From Aliidiomarina maris (GTDB lineage: Bacteria > Pseudomonadota > Gammaproteobacteria > Enterobacterales > Alteromonadaceae), in the NCBI RefSeq assembly GCF_003987335.1, contig NZ_PIPK01000002.1:1-64000 (forward strand): a DNA stretch of 64,000 nucleotides. The letters are read 5' to 3'. Under the pieces are notes generated by a model, which was given only the letters and a program-made list of their open reading frames with translations, did not search any database and was not told where the DNA came from. The first letter of the stretch is position 1, and each line of letters begins with the position of its first letter. Position numbers and translations under genes: made by a program. Positions 6,555-13,629 of the stretch are shown in pieces.

Positions 6555-7115
6555 TTAAGCCTGCCGCCGCAAACCGCGCCACCGAAGTTCAAGCACTGCT
6601 ATGGCAAATACATACAGAAGAACGATGACGATAGACACGGCTAGAAATCTATGGTCAGGGAAGATATACCAAACCATCACCACTGTGATGGTTCTGGCGA
6701 CCCCATGAATCACGCCGATCCAATGCTGGATAATCCATGTAATTGGCAGCCACATTAAACCCGTCAAAATACCCACTGTAAGCGGCAGCGACGTGTAATC
6801 AGCTTGAAAGAACGGAATCGCAATGCCGAAGACAAGCAAAGACATGCCAAAGGAATAGAAGAACAGTGTATCAAACGTGTTTTTTGGCTTTCCTTTTTCT
6901 AGAAAGTTTTCACCGGTGAACTTTGAAATAAACATGCCAAGATACACAATTGACCCTGTCGCAGCGAAAAGGAGCATAGATATTGCAAAAGGGCTTAAAA
7001 AGAGCGAGCCGATTCCTATAACGGCCCAAGCGATCAGCCCGGCAATTGGCAATGCTATTAAGCGTCGTTGAGCGAATTCTTCTCGCTGTTCCTCAAGTGT
7101 TCTTATTTTTTGCAT
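6555..7115 (-). CDS. Integral membrane protein, unknown function
   Basis: The 186-residue protein has a short charged N-terminus (MQKIRTLEEQREEFAQRR) and six likely membrane helices, for example LIALPIAGLIAWAVIGIGSL, SMLLFAATGSIVYLGMF and LAVSIVIVLLYVFAIAVLEL. It resembles uncharacterised small membrane proteins often found in accessory regions; I cannot name a family with certainty. It is the last gene of a minus-strand run of small membrane proteins, 43 bases downstream of the next. Its 3' end abuts the IS110 remnant, whose insertion may have set the present gene end. Confidence 0.65.
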   Translation of the reverse strand: MQKIRTLEEQREEFAQRRLIALPIAGLIAWAVIGIGSLFLSPFAISMLLFAATGSIVYLGMFISKFTGENFLEKGKPKNTFDTLFFYSFGMSLLVFGIAIPFFQADYTSLPLTVGILTGLMWLPITWIIQHWIGVIHGVARTITVVMVWYIFPDHRFLAVSIVIVLLYVFAIAVLELRWRGLRRQA

Positions 7116-7158
7116 AAGCGCCTCACGTTGGCATGTATCAGCTATAGAACTGGAAGCA

Positions 7159-7416
7159 CTACGCCTGCGGCTCAGACTCAGTCTTTTTAGAGTACTTATC
7201 GACTACCTTGCCAGTCGTAGCCCAAATCATCACGCCGCTCCACGCGATAAATGACAAACCTGCCGGAATGCACGCAAGTAAGATTAATTTGAAGTGCTTG
7301 CGGTTGAAGAATAAAGCGAGGATTGCCGGTAAGAACCATAGCGCGATAGCGATAACACCGACGATGGCTATCATGGCGTAATTTTCGCTCACGAATATGC
7401 TGTTTAGAAATTCCAT
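7159..7416 (-). CDS. Small membrane protein resembling superinfection-immunity family
   Basis: An 85-residue protein with two hydrophobic helices. The core WFLPAILALFFNRKHFKLILLACIPAG and the following FIAWSGVMIWATTG match the pattern of the Imm_superinfect family (a FLP-x-IA motif, a basic loop, then a G/A-W-x-x-x-x-WA helix). The phage T4 Imm protein, which blocks DNA injection by superinfecting phage, belongs to this family. Many bacterial relatives have no demonstrated role. The match is by pattern only. The charged tail (KKTESEPQA) is probably cytoplasmic. Confidence 0.55.
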   Translation of the reverse strand: MEFLNSIFVSENYAMIAIVGVIAIALWFLPAILALFFNRKHFKLILLACIPAGLSFIAWSGVMIWATTGKVVDKYSKKTESEPQA

Positions 7417-7531
7417 CTATTTACCCTTTGTTAGTATTGTTATGGCGCATGCTTGCGCCGTTGTGTTACTTAGTTTCTTGCTGTGTTTTTCTTCGGTGCA
7501 ATGTGCGGCGACTTGCCCACCCATAAACTGT

Positions 7532-7858
7532 TCAATTATTGGCATTACCTTCAGCGAGAACACGCTTTAACCCTTTATAAAGCAGCTTTCCGCTCAGGTA
7601 TTTATAGGCGGCTAGGCTATCTACGATAACTAGGGCTTGAACGAACCCAAAAAACATAAAGCTTGGGCTTAAGTATGCCTGCACTACGAACATGAACGCG
7701 GCCAAGGACGCGACTAAGAGAGTCAGATACACTGCTGCTTTGACGCCGAGCCGTTGAATCACGAAAGCCTCATACCTCGCTTCTGATAAAATATGTAACT
7801 GCTCGCGCTCACTTTTGTGTTTAATTTCGTCGAAGTAATTAACATATTTAGACTCCAC
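7532..7858 (-). CDS. Small membrane protein, unknown function
   Basis: The 108-residue protein has a charged amphipathic N-terminal half (SEREQLHILSEARYEAFVIQRLG) followed by two membrane helices (AAVYLTLLVASLAAFMFVVQAYL and FMFFGFVQALVIVDSLAAYKYL). No family is recognised. The 115 bases between its stop and the next start contain a GGCGCA-TGCT-TGCGCC hairpin (about 7443-7458) but no gene. Confidence 0.55.
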   Translation of the reverse strand: MESKYVNYFDEIKHKSEREQLHILSEARYEAFVIQRLGVKAAVYLTLLVASLAAFMFVVQAYLSPSFMFFGFVQALVIVDSLAAYKYLSGKLLYKGLKRVLAEGNANN

Positions 7859-7954
7859 CGTTGAGCTCCTTCAAAAAACTTACGTCAACCAGCAAAGTTT
7901 GAGCAGCCTTCGCGTTACGAACCATTCAGTGACTGACACTAATGCCTAGCTAGC

Positions 7955-8173
7955 TTACGCCGATTCTTCTTGTTGACGCGCTCGCCACACTGGTTCTATG
8001 TGTTCTTCGCTAACCACGCACTCCATATTGACGCCAGCTTGTTTGAGACGTGAGCCGAGCGAATATTCACTATCCGCGTAATAACAAAGTTTCATATCTT
8101 CGGTTGGATCTATGGTTTGCTCGGTTGCGGCATGAACGCCACCCACAAAAGCACTGGCGACAAGTAAAATCAT
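7955..8173 (-). CDS. Small secreted protein, DUF1496 (YnjH)-like
   Basis: The 72-residue precursor begins with a short signal peptide (MILLVASAFVGGVHA, probable cleavage after HA). The mature part contains LCYYADSEYSLGSRLKQ...MECV, which fits the C-Y-x4-YS-x-G...C pattern of DUF1496/YnjH periplasmic proteins, with two cysteines likely forming a disulfide. Function is unknown in that family. The start is the ATG at 8173, which follows a very short ATG AAA GAG TAA frame; the upstream AAAGAG may serve as ribosome binding site. Confidence 0.55.
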   Translation of the reverse strand: MILLVASAFVGGVHAATEQTIDPTEDMKLCYYADSEYSLGSRLKQAGVNMECVVSEEHIEPVWRARQQEESA

Positions 8174-8265
8174 TACTCTTTCATTTTATCGATCCTAATT
8201 AAATGTAGATTTGTCATTAAATAGCGCTCTGTTACGCCATAGGCTTGCGATTACATCATGTTCTT

Positions 8266-8655
8266 CTAGCGATTCACTCTTGCCATATCATCTGATCTAC
8301 CACGCGGCCAAAGCAAATACGCGGAACCCAAGCAGAACCCTAGAAACAGCGTTTGTAGCTGCAATGGTATGGTCTCTGAAATGACACCCAAAGCATGCAC
8401 AGCTATCGAGTTAATGATTACGTTGCTGAGCATAATGGCAATGGTTAGTAAAATTCCTAGCTTGCGTACTTTCCACAGTAGTAGCGCGGCTAAAAAGTCG
8501 AGCAAGCCCAAGGCCGACCAATAAATATTCAACCAATCGGGTGCGAATCGGTAAGGAAGAAATCCGAAATACACATTGTCGAATACATGGGTCGCGCCTC
8601 CAGCCACCATGCCTGCAATCCATACAATTAAGACGGTCTTTTTTACGGCTCGCAC
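8266..8655 (-). CDS. Four-helix membrane protein, unknown function
   Basis: The 129-residue protein starts at GTG and has about four membrane helices (VLIVWIAGMVAGGATHVF, LGLLDFLAALLLWKV, GILLTIAIMLSNVIINSIAVHAL, LQTLFLGFCLGSAYLLW). It is unrelated in sequence to its neighbours. No catalytic motif or family is recognised. A plus-strand frame in the same place lacks protein character. Confidence 0.55.
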   Translation of the reverse strand: MRAVKKTVLIVWIAGMVAGGATHVFDNVYFGFLPYRFAPDWLNIYWSALGLLDFLAALLLWKVRKLGILLTIAIMLSNVIINSIAVHALGVISETIPLQLQTLFLGFCLGSAYLLWPRGRSDDMARVNR

Positions 8656-8678
8656 GTCAATATGTTCTCACGGGTGAA

Positions 8679-9119
8679 TCAGTCCCCTGCCCCAGATCGA
8701 AATACACCGTTCGGGAAATACAGAACTACTAAAAACAACAGAATGACCACGATTGGAAAGCCAATCACGAAGTATACAAATACGGATTGGATTACAGGCG
8801 GTAAGAATTACACCCCGTATACCTTTCGCACATGCCATAACGCTATCAGCGGCAGACACGATAAAAGTATAAGCAAACCAACAGCAAACCACTCTGGCAA
8901 TATGCCAGTTATCAGGACTAGAACGAATACAAATATCAAGACGCCCATCGCCATGATGCTTTTGCCAACTATAGTTGCAGCAGCAACCGGATCATGAAAT
9001 TTATCGTCGTCCCAGCGCGTTATAAGGGTACGCGCTTGTTTGTAAGCAATGAGGTAACCAAAGCCAAGACAAGGTAAAACTCCAAACATAAGCGTCATGA
9101 ACAGTCCAAATAAAACCAC
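8679..9119 (-). CDS. Small membrane protein with in-frame stop and readable downstream extension
   Basis: The main frame (9119 to a TAA at 8808, GTG start, GAGGC upstream) encodes 103 residues with three membrane helices (LFMTLMFGVLPCLGFGYLIAY, SIMAMGVLIFVFVLVLITGIL, WFAVGLLILLSCLPLIALW). After the TAA the same frame continues for 42 codons to a TGA at 8679. It encodes another clear hydrophobic helix (FVIGFPIVVILLFLVVLYF) with no start codon or ribosome binding site of its own beyond a GTG at 8768. The simplest reading is a former four-helix protein shortened by a nonsense mutation. The alternative is a separate tiny membrane peptide. The certain coding part is 8808-9119. Confidence 0.5.
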
Positions 9120-9172
9120 TTTTACTGCCTCTTAAAACTCGCTCATCCAGTTTCTGCACCTTCCTGACCACA

Positions 9173-10027
9173 TCACAACCTGCCAGATTCGGCTACTTCG
9201 CTTATGAATCCAGAAATTGCATCGTCAAATAAGCTTGGTGCGACGTGAAACGTATCACAATGCCCACCGTTCTCGACCAATAGAAACTCAGCATTGTCCC
9301 CTTGGTAGCTGTTATAAATTGACTGCCCCATTCGATACGGAATGTTTTCGTCGTCTTTTCCGTGAATAACCAGCATGGGCGATGTTAAGTTTTCAGCGAC
9401 GGCGTTATTGTCAAAATTAATATTCGGATCAACATCTAAGGACGCGAATCTTCCAAGTCGATTTCTATCTCTAAAGAATTCAATCATCTCTTTATCAGTA
9501 GAAACCGCGCCCTCTAAAATAACCCCCTTTACGCGAGGGTCCTCACTCACCGACATAGCCATGACTGAGCCTAGAGATAACCCGTAAACAATGATCTGGG
9601 AATCCTGTGCAATTGTACTCATCAAAAGCTCGGCATCCCGACTCATATTGCTGAAGCTCGCCACTCCATCGCTTTTGCCAAAACCTTGATAATCTAACGC
9701 TATCACGTTCACGTCGAACTGAGACAAGGAGCCCAGTAAACCAAACCAAGGCTGCAACGTCATATTCAAGGCATTGCCATGAAAAACGACAATTGTCATC
9801 GGCGCATCTGGTTTATCTAATTGAAGAGTATGTAAGTTAGTGCCATCTGGGTACTGAATGAAACGCTCTTGATAACCACTCCCGTCTACCAATTGACTTA
9901 AATTTGCTTGGTCTATGTCTGTCGAAGGGGACACAATCATTTGTTCCGTTACCGTGACTGCGCAACCTGAAAAAAATATTACAAAAGCAGCGGTAAGTAG
10001 CAGCTTGTTGGCTAAAATTTTAAACAT
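9173..10027 (-). CDS. Lipoprotein alpha/beta-hydrolase
   Basis: The 284-residue precursor has a lipoprotein signal peptide ending in FFSGC (lipidated Cys about residue 22). An alpha/beta-hydrolase fold follows: oxyanion loop VFHGNALNM, nucleophile elbow YGLSLGSV (G-x-S-x-G), acid in VIHGKDDENIPY and catalytic His in ENGGHCDTFH. It resembles BEM46/YfhR-type serine hydrolases of the cell envelope; the substrate is unknown. It is separated from its neighbours by about 50 bases on each side and probably has its own promoter in the AT-rich stretch upstream (10028-10081). Confidence 0.8.
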   Translation of the reverse strand: MFKILANKLLLTAAFVIFFSGCAVTVTEQMIVSPSTDIDQANLSQLVDGSGYQERFIQYPDGTNLHTLQLDKPDAPMTIVVFHGNALNMTLQPWFGLLGSLSQFDVNVIALDYQGFGKSDGVASFSNMSRDAELLMSTIAQDSQIIVYGLSLGSVMAMSVSEDPRVKGVILEGAVSTDKEMIEFFRDRNRLGRFASLDVDPNINFDNNAVAENLTSPMLVIHGKDDENIPYRMGQSIYNSYQGDNAEFLLVENGGHCDTFHVAPSLFDDAISGFISEVAESGRL

Positions 10028-10081
10028 ATAAATCCCTTTGAAAGTTTGTATTAAGTTATTTTAATAACGCTTAAGGTTTAT

Positions 10082-10585
10082 TCACTTCACCAAATACCGC
10101 TGCACAACTTTATCGCCATCGGTTATCTCTGATTCAAGCTCGCCGCCGTTGCGCATGATAGCGTGCGCCGACGCCGGGTTGTCTTTATAGCAGTGGATAT
10201 GAACTGGGTTCGCACCCAACGCTAGAGCCTTTTCAATCGAAAGCTGCATGAGCAAATTACCCAGCCCCTGCCCTCGAGCACTGGGACGGATGCCAAGGCC
10301 AATGTGACCGCCCGCATGGCGAATACGGTCATTCAAATAGTGGCGTATATTCGTGACGCCGATAAGTTCTTCACCGCGCACTAGCCAATAGGTGCTCGAG
10401 GGTACGAACCCTTCAGGCAAATTCACACCTCGCTGAAAATCTTTAAGCTTTTGCAGCATCGCTGCGAAGTCACTGTGATCGAAATCAAGCGGGAACGGAT
10501 AACGCTCTTCTCCACCGAGCTCATGAATATAATTGCGATAACTGACTTCGTATGTCGCGCTGGGTAGCACTAGTTGGTGGCTCAT
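10082..10585 (-). CDS. GNAT-family N-acetyltransferase
   Basis: The 167-residue protein carries the acetyl-CoA pyrophosphate loop RPSARGQGLGNLLMQLSIEKA (R/Q-x-x-G-x-G/A motif A) after the beta-4 strand GGHIGLGIRP. The motif B region YKDNPASAHAIMRNGGELE follows. The N-terminal half (EERYPFPLDFDHSDFAAMLQKL) resembles YjdJ/YkkB-type GNAT proteins acting on small molecules; the acceptor is not predictable. Its ATG overlaps the last base of the upstream zinc-protease gene, so the pair is probably co-translated. Confidence 0.85.
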   Translation of the reverse strand: MSHQLVLPSATYEVSYRNYIHELGGEERYPFPLDFDHSDFAAMLQKLKDFQRGVNLPEGFVPSSTYWLVRGEELIGVTNIRHYLNDRIRHAGGHIGLGIRPSARGQGLGNLLMQLSIEKALALGANPVHIHCYKDNPASAHAIMRNGGELESEITDGDKVVQRYLVK

Positions 10586-11247
10586 TAAATAGTTGCTCTT
10601 AGATCTGAGGCTTTGATGGCAACGTGCGTGGCGGCATTGCCACCGTTCGCGCTGAAATGTGATTGCACCAAGTTATAACCTACCCAGTAGCCTGCGCGGT
10701 TTGGGTAGTGCCCCTCATCTTTTCCACCGAAGTAAAGCGGGTAATCAAAGACGGTACTGTCTAAGTCAGGATTAAATTTCTGAAGCAATAAACGCCAGCT
10801 TTGGGGGTTAGAGTCGCTACGGAATGCGTCAAAAAACTCAGCGTTATCGTCGCTCATAACTAGCGCTTCAAATGCGCACGCTAGCCCCTCGGTAACTAAC
10901 GTGTCAAAGAGTGTTTCGTCACTGCACCCGGACTGGGCTCGCACAACATGGTGTATTTCGTGAGCGATAGTTCGGGGTAACTCCTCACGAATAAGCGCCG
11001 CAATATTCTGGTGCTCGGTATTTAGAAAAATTTCTATGCGTGAGTGCGTAAACACTGTACCGACAATCCCACTCAGCATATTTGGGTCGCTGGTGTCCGA
11101 ACTTATCGTAATGTCCACAGCGGGTAACGGTAGAACCTGCTGTATCCGCTGCAATACAGCGTTACATTGTTCGATAACATCATCGGCTAGCCTATCAAAC
11201 GCGTGCGTAGCATTCATCAAGTGGACGTGCGTGCTACCGACTTTCAA
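10585..11247 (-). CDS. DUF2268-type predicted zinc protease
   Basis: The 220-residue protein has the zinc-binding motif HEIHH in RTIAHEIHHVVRAQSG (about 111-126). A conserved Glu region VTEGLACAFE follows, and the C-terminal block GHYPNRAGYWVGYNLVQSHF. These are the signature blocks of DUF2268 putative Zn-dependent proteases. There is no signal peptide, so it probably acts in the cytoplasm. The start overlaps the stop of the small membrane protein upstream by four bases and its end overlaps the acetyltransferase start, making a three-gene operon. Confidence 0.75.
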   Translation of the reverse strand: MKVGSTHVHLMNATHAFDRLADDVIEQCNAVLQRIQQVLPLPAVDITISSDTSDPNMLSGIVGTVFTHSRIEIFLNTEHQNIAALIREELPRTIAHEIHHVVRAQSGCSDETLFDTLVTEGLACAFEALVMSDDNAEFFDAFRSDSNPQSWRLLLQKFNPDLDSTVFDYPLYFGGKDEGHYPNRAGYWVGYNLVQSHFSANGGNAATHVAIKASDLRATI

Positions 11248-11594
11248 ACCTTTGTAAACTCTGCATGTGGAAACAGCTGCTTGGCATGTGCAAGTAGGTC
11301 ACGTTCAAACCTATGTGGCACCCACATGTCGTAAGCGGCACCGTTATGTTTAAAGACGCTGATTAAGCCGTTACTGAGCTGCACTTTACTGACGCTGTTT
11401 ACCTCGACTAGCTTTCCTTTGCTGCTAAGTATGCGTTCTATCGGATATTGACGAACGTGAACTCCGCTAGGCGTCGGCACGAGATACGCGCTCGGGGCGT
11501 TAAGACGCTTGGAGCGCCTCAATGCGAGTGATAGTAGGAGCACGACTGCTGTGCAGGTGAACGTTACAACATAAAACCAGAACATAGTTACCAC
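11244..11594 (-). CDS. Single-pass membrane protein, unknown function
   Basis: The 116-residue protein has one N-terminal membrane helix (MFWFYVVTFTCTAVVLLLSLAL), a basic stop-transfer segment (RRSKR) and a soluble domain of about 90 residues, probably cytoplasmic and beta-rich (GVHVRQYPIERILSSKGKLVEVNSVSKVQL). No family recognised. It is the first gene of the overlapping run that continues with the zinc protease and acetyltransferase. Confidence 0.6.
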   Translation of the reverse strand: MVTMFWFYVVTFTCTAVVLLLSLALRRSKRLNAPSAYLVPTPSGVHVRQYPIERILSSKGKLVEVNSVSKVQLSNGLISVFKHNGAAYDMWVPHRFERDLLAHAKQLFPHAEFTKV

Positions 11595-11630
11595 TCTGAA
11601 AACAGCTTGAAGGCACGCTACCGCCCCTAG

Positions 11631-11807
11631 ATGCAGCAGTTAGCGCCCCCAATAGATAAGGTAAACGCGGGGTATCACAAACAGGTGCGGATGCAGGTCG
11701 AGGGCATGGAGTTCGAGCGTAAAGGTTCCATGTTGATATCTGATCTGCGTCAGACTTATTTGCCAAAAATCCCGCTGGCGTTTACAACTTATTTACATGC
11801 TATCTAA
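11631..11807 (+). CDS. Possible small ORF or gene fragment, 58 aa
   Basis: Within the 380-base gap a plus-strand frame opens with ATG at 11631 and ends TAA at 11805-11807. It has protein-like composition (MQQLAPPIDKVNAGYHKQVR...LISDLRQTYLPKIPLAF). There is a stop directly before the ATG and no good ribosome binding site. It may be a leftover of an older gene at this junction. I do not recognise a family. Confidence 0.3.
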   Translation: MQQLAPPIDKVNAGYHKQVRMQVEGMEFERKGSMLISDLRQTYLPKIPLAFTTYLHAI

Positions 11808-11976
11808 ATGTTACGTAGCTGGCAAGGGGATAAATTTCGGTTCGTGCAAGGGGCGGGGTTGGAGGGGCGCCAGGCGCAACGTGACGTGCGCAGAGCCATG
11901 CCTGGCGCACCACAAAAAAAGCGCTGCCGAGCAGCGCTTTTAGTTGGGTATAACGGCAGGCGTGGCCTGCCCTACC
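11808..11976. repeat. Inverted repeats between accessory region and lpdA
   Basis: No gene is seen here. A 9-bp inverted repeat GCGCCAGGC / GCCTGGCGC spans 11867-11908, and GGCAGGC-GTG-GCCTGCC spans 11955-11971, just after the lpdA stop. The second has the compact palindromic look of REP-type intergenic repeats. Only one copy is seen in the window, so that is a suggestion. Confidence 0.4.
11914..11941 (-). terminator. Rho-independent terminator of lpdA (bidirectional form)
   Basis: A perfect 7-bp stem GCGCTGC/GCAGCGC with a 3-base loop is flanked by seven A on one side and four T on the other. On the minus strand it gives the stem followed by TTTTTTT, 36 bases after the lpdA stop. Confidence 0.85.
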
Positions 11977-13401
11977 TTATTTCTTCTTTGCCTTTTTGTT
12001 TGGCAAATCGGTGATTGAACCTTCGTAGATTTCAGCGGCCAGGCCTACTGATTCATGTAAGGTTGGGTGCGCGTGTACAGTTAACGCGATGTCTTCTGCG
12101 TCGCTGCCCATTTCGATTGCTAAGCAGACTTCGCCTAACAATTCACCGGCGTGTGAACCGACCATAGCACCACCGATCAAGCGGTCATTTTCTTTATCGA
12201 AAATTAGCTTGGTGAAACCGTTGGTTGCGTTTGACGCAATGGCACGGCCTGACGCTGACCAAGGGAAAGTTACCGCTTCGTACTTAATGCCTTGCTCTTT
12301 CGCTTCTTTCTCGGTCACACCTGCCCATGCAACTTCTGGGTCAGTGTAAGCAATTGAAGGAATGACCTTCGGTTCGAAGAAGTGCTTCTTACCAGCGATG
12401 TTTTCGGCAGCCACGTGGCCTTCATGTACCGCTTTATGCGCTAACATCGGCTGACCGATGATGTCACCAATCGCGAAGATATTGTCAGCGCTGGTGCGTA
12501 ATTGGTTGTCAGTTTTGATAAAGCCACGGTCGTCGACGTCAACGCCGGCTTTGTCAGCACCAATTTTCTTACCATTTGGCGTACGGCCAACCGCGACTAA
12601 TACCGCGTCGTATTTAACTGGTTTTTCTGGCGCGTTTTTGCCTTCAAATGTCACGTGAATGCCATCTTTCTTGGCTTCAACTTTAGTGACTTTGGTTTCA
12701 AGCATGATGTTCTCATACTTTTTCTGCATTTCTTTGGTGAAGACTTTGATTAAGTCTTTATCCGCTGCAGGGATCAACTGGTCCATGAACTCAACTACGT
12801 CTAGTTTTGAGCCTAATGCGCTGTACACACAGCCCATTTCAAGACCGATAATACCGCCGCCCAAAATCAACATTTTTTCTGGAACGAAAGGCAGTTCCAG
12901 CGCGTCGGTTGAATCCCAAATGCGCTTGTCGTCATGTGGAATAAACGGCAATTCAACTGGCTGTGAGCCTGCTGCGATAATCGCGTTGTCGAACTTAATG
13001 GTGGTTTCTTCATCGCCAACGACTTTCAGTTCGTTCGCGCCAGTAAATTCACCTTTACCGGTAACCACTTTCACTTTACGCATTTTCGACATTTGGTCTA
13101 AGCCGCCAGTCAATTGACCAACAACTTTTTCTTTGTGTGCGCGGATCTTGTCTAGGTCGATTTTAGCTTCGCCGAAGCTCACGCCGTGGTCGGCCATGTG
13201 CTTTGAATCTTCAATGTGCTTGGCTAAGTGCAATAATGCTTTTGAAGGAATACAGCCAACGTTCAAACATACACCACCTAGGGTGCTGTAACGCTCAACT
13301 AATACCACCTCAAGGCCTAAGTCGGCCGCGCGGAATGCTGCTGAATACCCGCCAGGTCCTGCGCCTAGCACTACAACCTGAGTTTTGATCTCGTTACTCA
13401 T
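11977..13401 (-). CDS. lpdA: Dihydrolipoamide dehydrogenase (E3)
   Basis: This 474-residue flavoprotein reoxidises the dihydrolipoyl groups of the pyruvate dehydrogenase and 2-oxoglutarate dehydrogenase complexes with NAD+. The N-terminal FAD loop GAGPGG is at 13-18, the redox disulfide GGVCLNVGCIPSK at 43-54 (Cys45/Cys50), the NAD loop ILGGGIIGLE follows mid-protein, and the C-terminal catalytic HAHPTLHE is present. Length equals the E. coli enzyme. It is last in the pdh locus, but a terminator after aceF and an operator-like region upstream suggest its own promoter, as expected for a subunit shared between complexes. Confidence 0.97.
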   Translation of the reverse strand: MSNEIKTQVVVLGAGPGGYSAAFRAADLGLEVVLVERYSTLGGVCLNVGCIPSKALLHLAKHIEDSKHMADHGVSFGEAKIDLDKIRAHKEKVVGQLTGGLDQMSKMRKVKVVTGKGEFTGANELKVVGDEETTIKFDNAIIAAGSQPVELPFIPHDDKRIWDSTDALELPFVPEKMLILGGGIIGLEMGCVYSALGSKLDVVEFMDQLIPAADKDLIKVFTKEMQKKYENIMLETKVTKVEAKKDGIHVTFEGKNAPEKPVKYDAVLVAVGRTPNGKKIGADKAGVDVDDRGFIKTDNQLRTSADNIFAIGDIIGQPMLAHKAVHEGHVAAENIAGKKHFFEPKVIPSIAYTDPEVAWAGVTEKEAKEQGIKYEAVTFPWSASGRAIASNATNGFTKLIFDKENDRLIGGAMVGSHAGELLGEVCLAIEMGSDAEDIALTVHAHPTLHESVGLAAEIYEGSITDLPNKKAKKK

Positions 13402-13592
13402 GATGACCCCTATAGTTACCCGTTTCTAATTTTACGTTTTAACGACTAAGTCGCTTTCATCCGACGAAACGTGTTAGTCCAAAATTTGTACAAATTAGGT
13501 ACAAAATGCGCGAAATGGCAATTATTGTACCGATTATTTCGTTCAGCGTCTTGCCAAATTGCGCTCAAATTACGCTGTTGCCAGCAAGCGCG
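13402..13592 (-). promoter_or_regulatory. lpdA upstream regulatory region with repeated TTGTAC/GTACAA motifs
   Basis: The leader of lpdA contains a perfect 14-bp palindrome AATTTGTACAAATT (13483-13496). Two more TTGTAC/GTACAA hexamers follow within about 45 bases (13500-13505 and near 13525-13530). The spacing suggests a multi-site operator. The regulator is not recognised; the sequence differs from the PdhR box seen upstream of pdhR. Confidence 0.45.
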
Positions 13593-13620
13593 AAAAAGCC
13601 GCCCAACTTAGTTGGCCGGC
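13593..13620 (-). terminator. Rho-independent terminator after aceF
   Basis: On the minus strand GCCGGCCAAC-TAA-GTTGGGCGGC forms a 10-bp stem with one mismatch, followed by TTTTT. It begins about 10 bases after the aceF stop and separates aceF from lpdA transcription. Confidence 0.85.
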
Positions 13621-13629
13621 TGGTCATGA

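Noticed and set aside
6555-11594. Second accessory stretch as an integron cassette array
   Set aside because: I looked at each gap for R/L box pairs; only unrelated hairpins such as GGCGCA/TGCGCC at about 7443-7458 were found, and several genes overlap, which cassettes do not.
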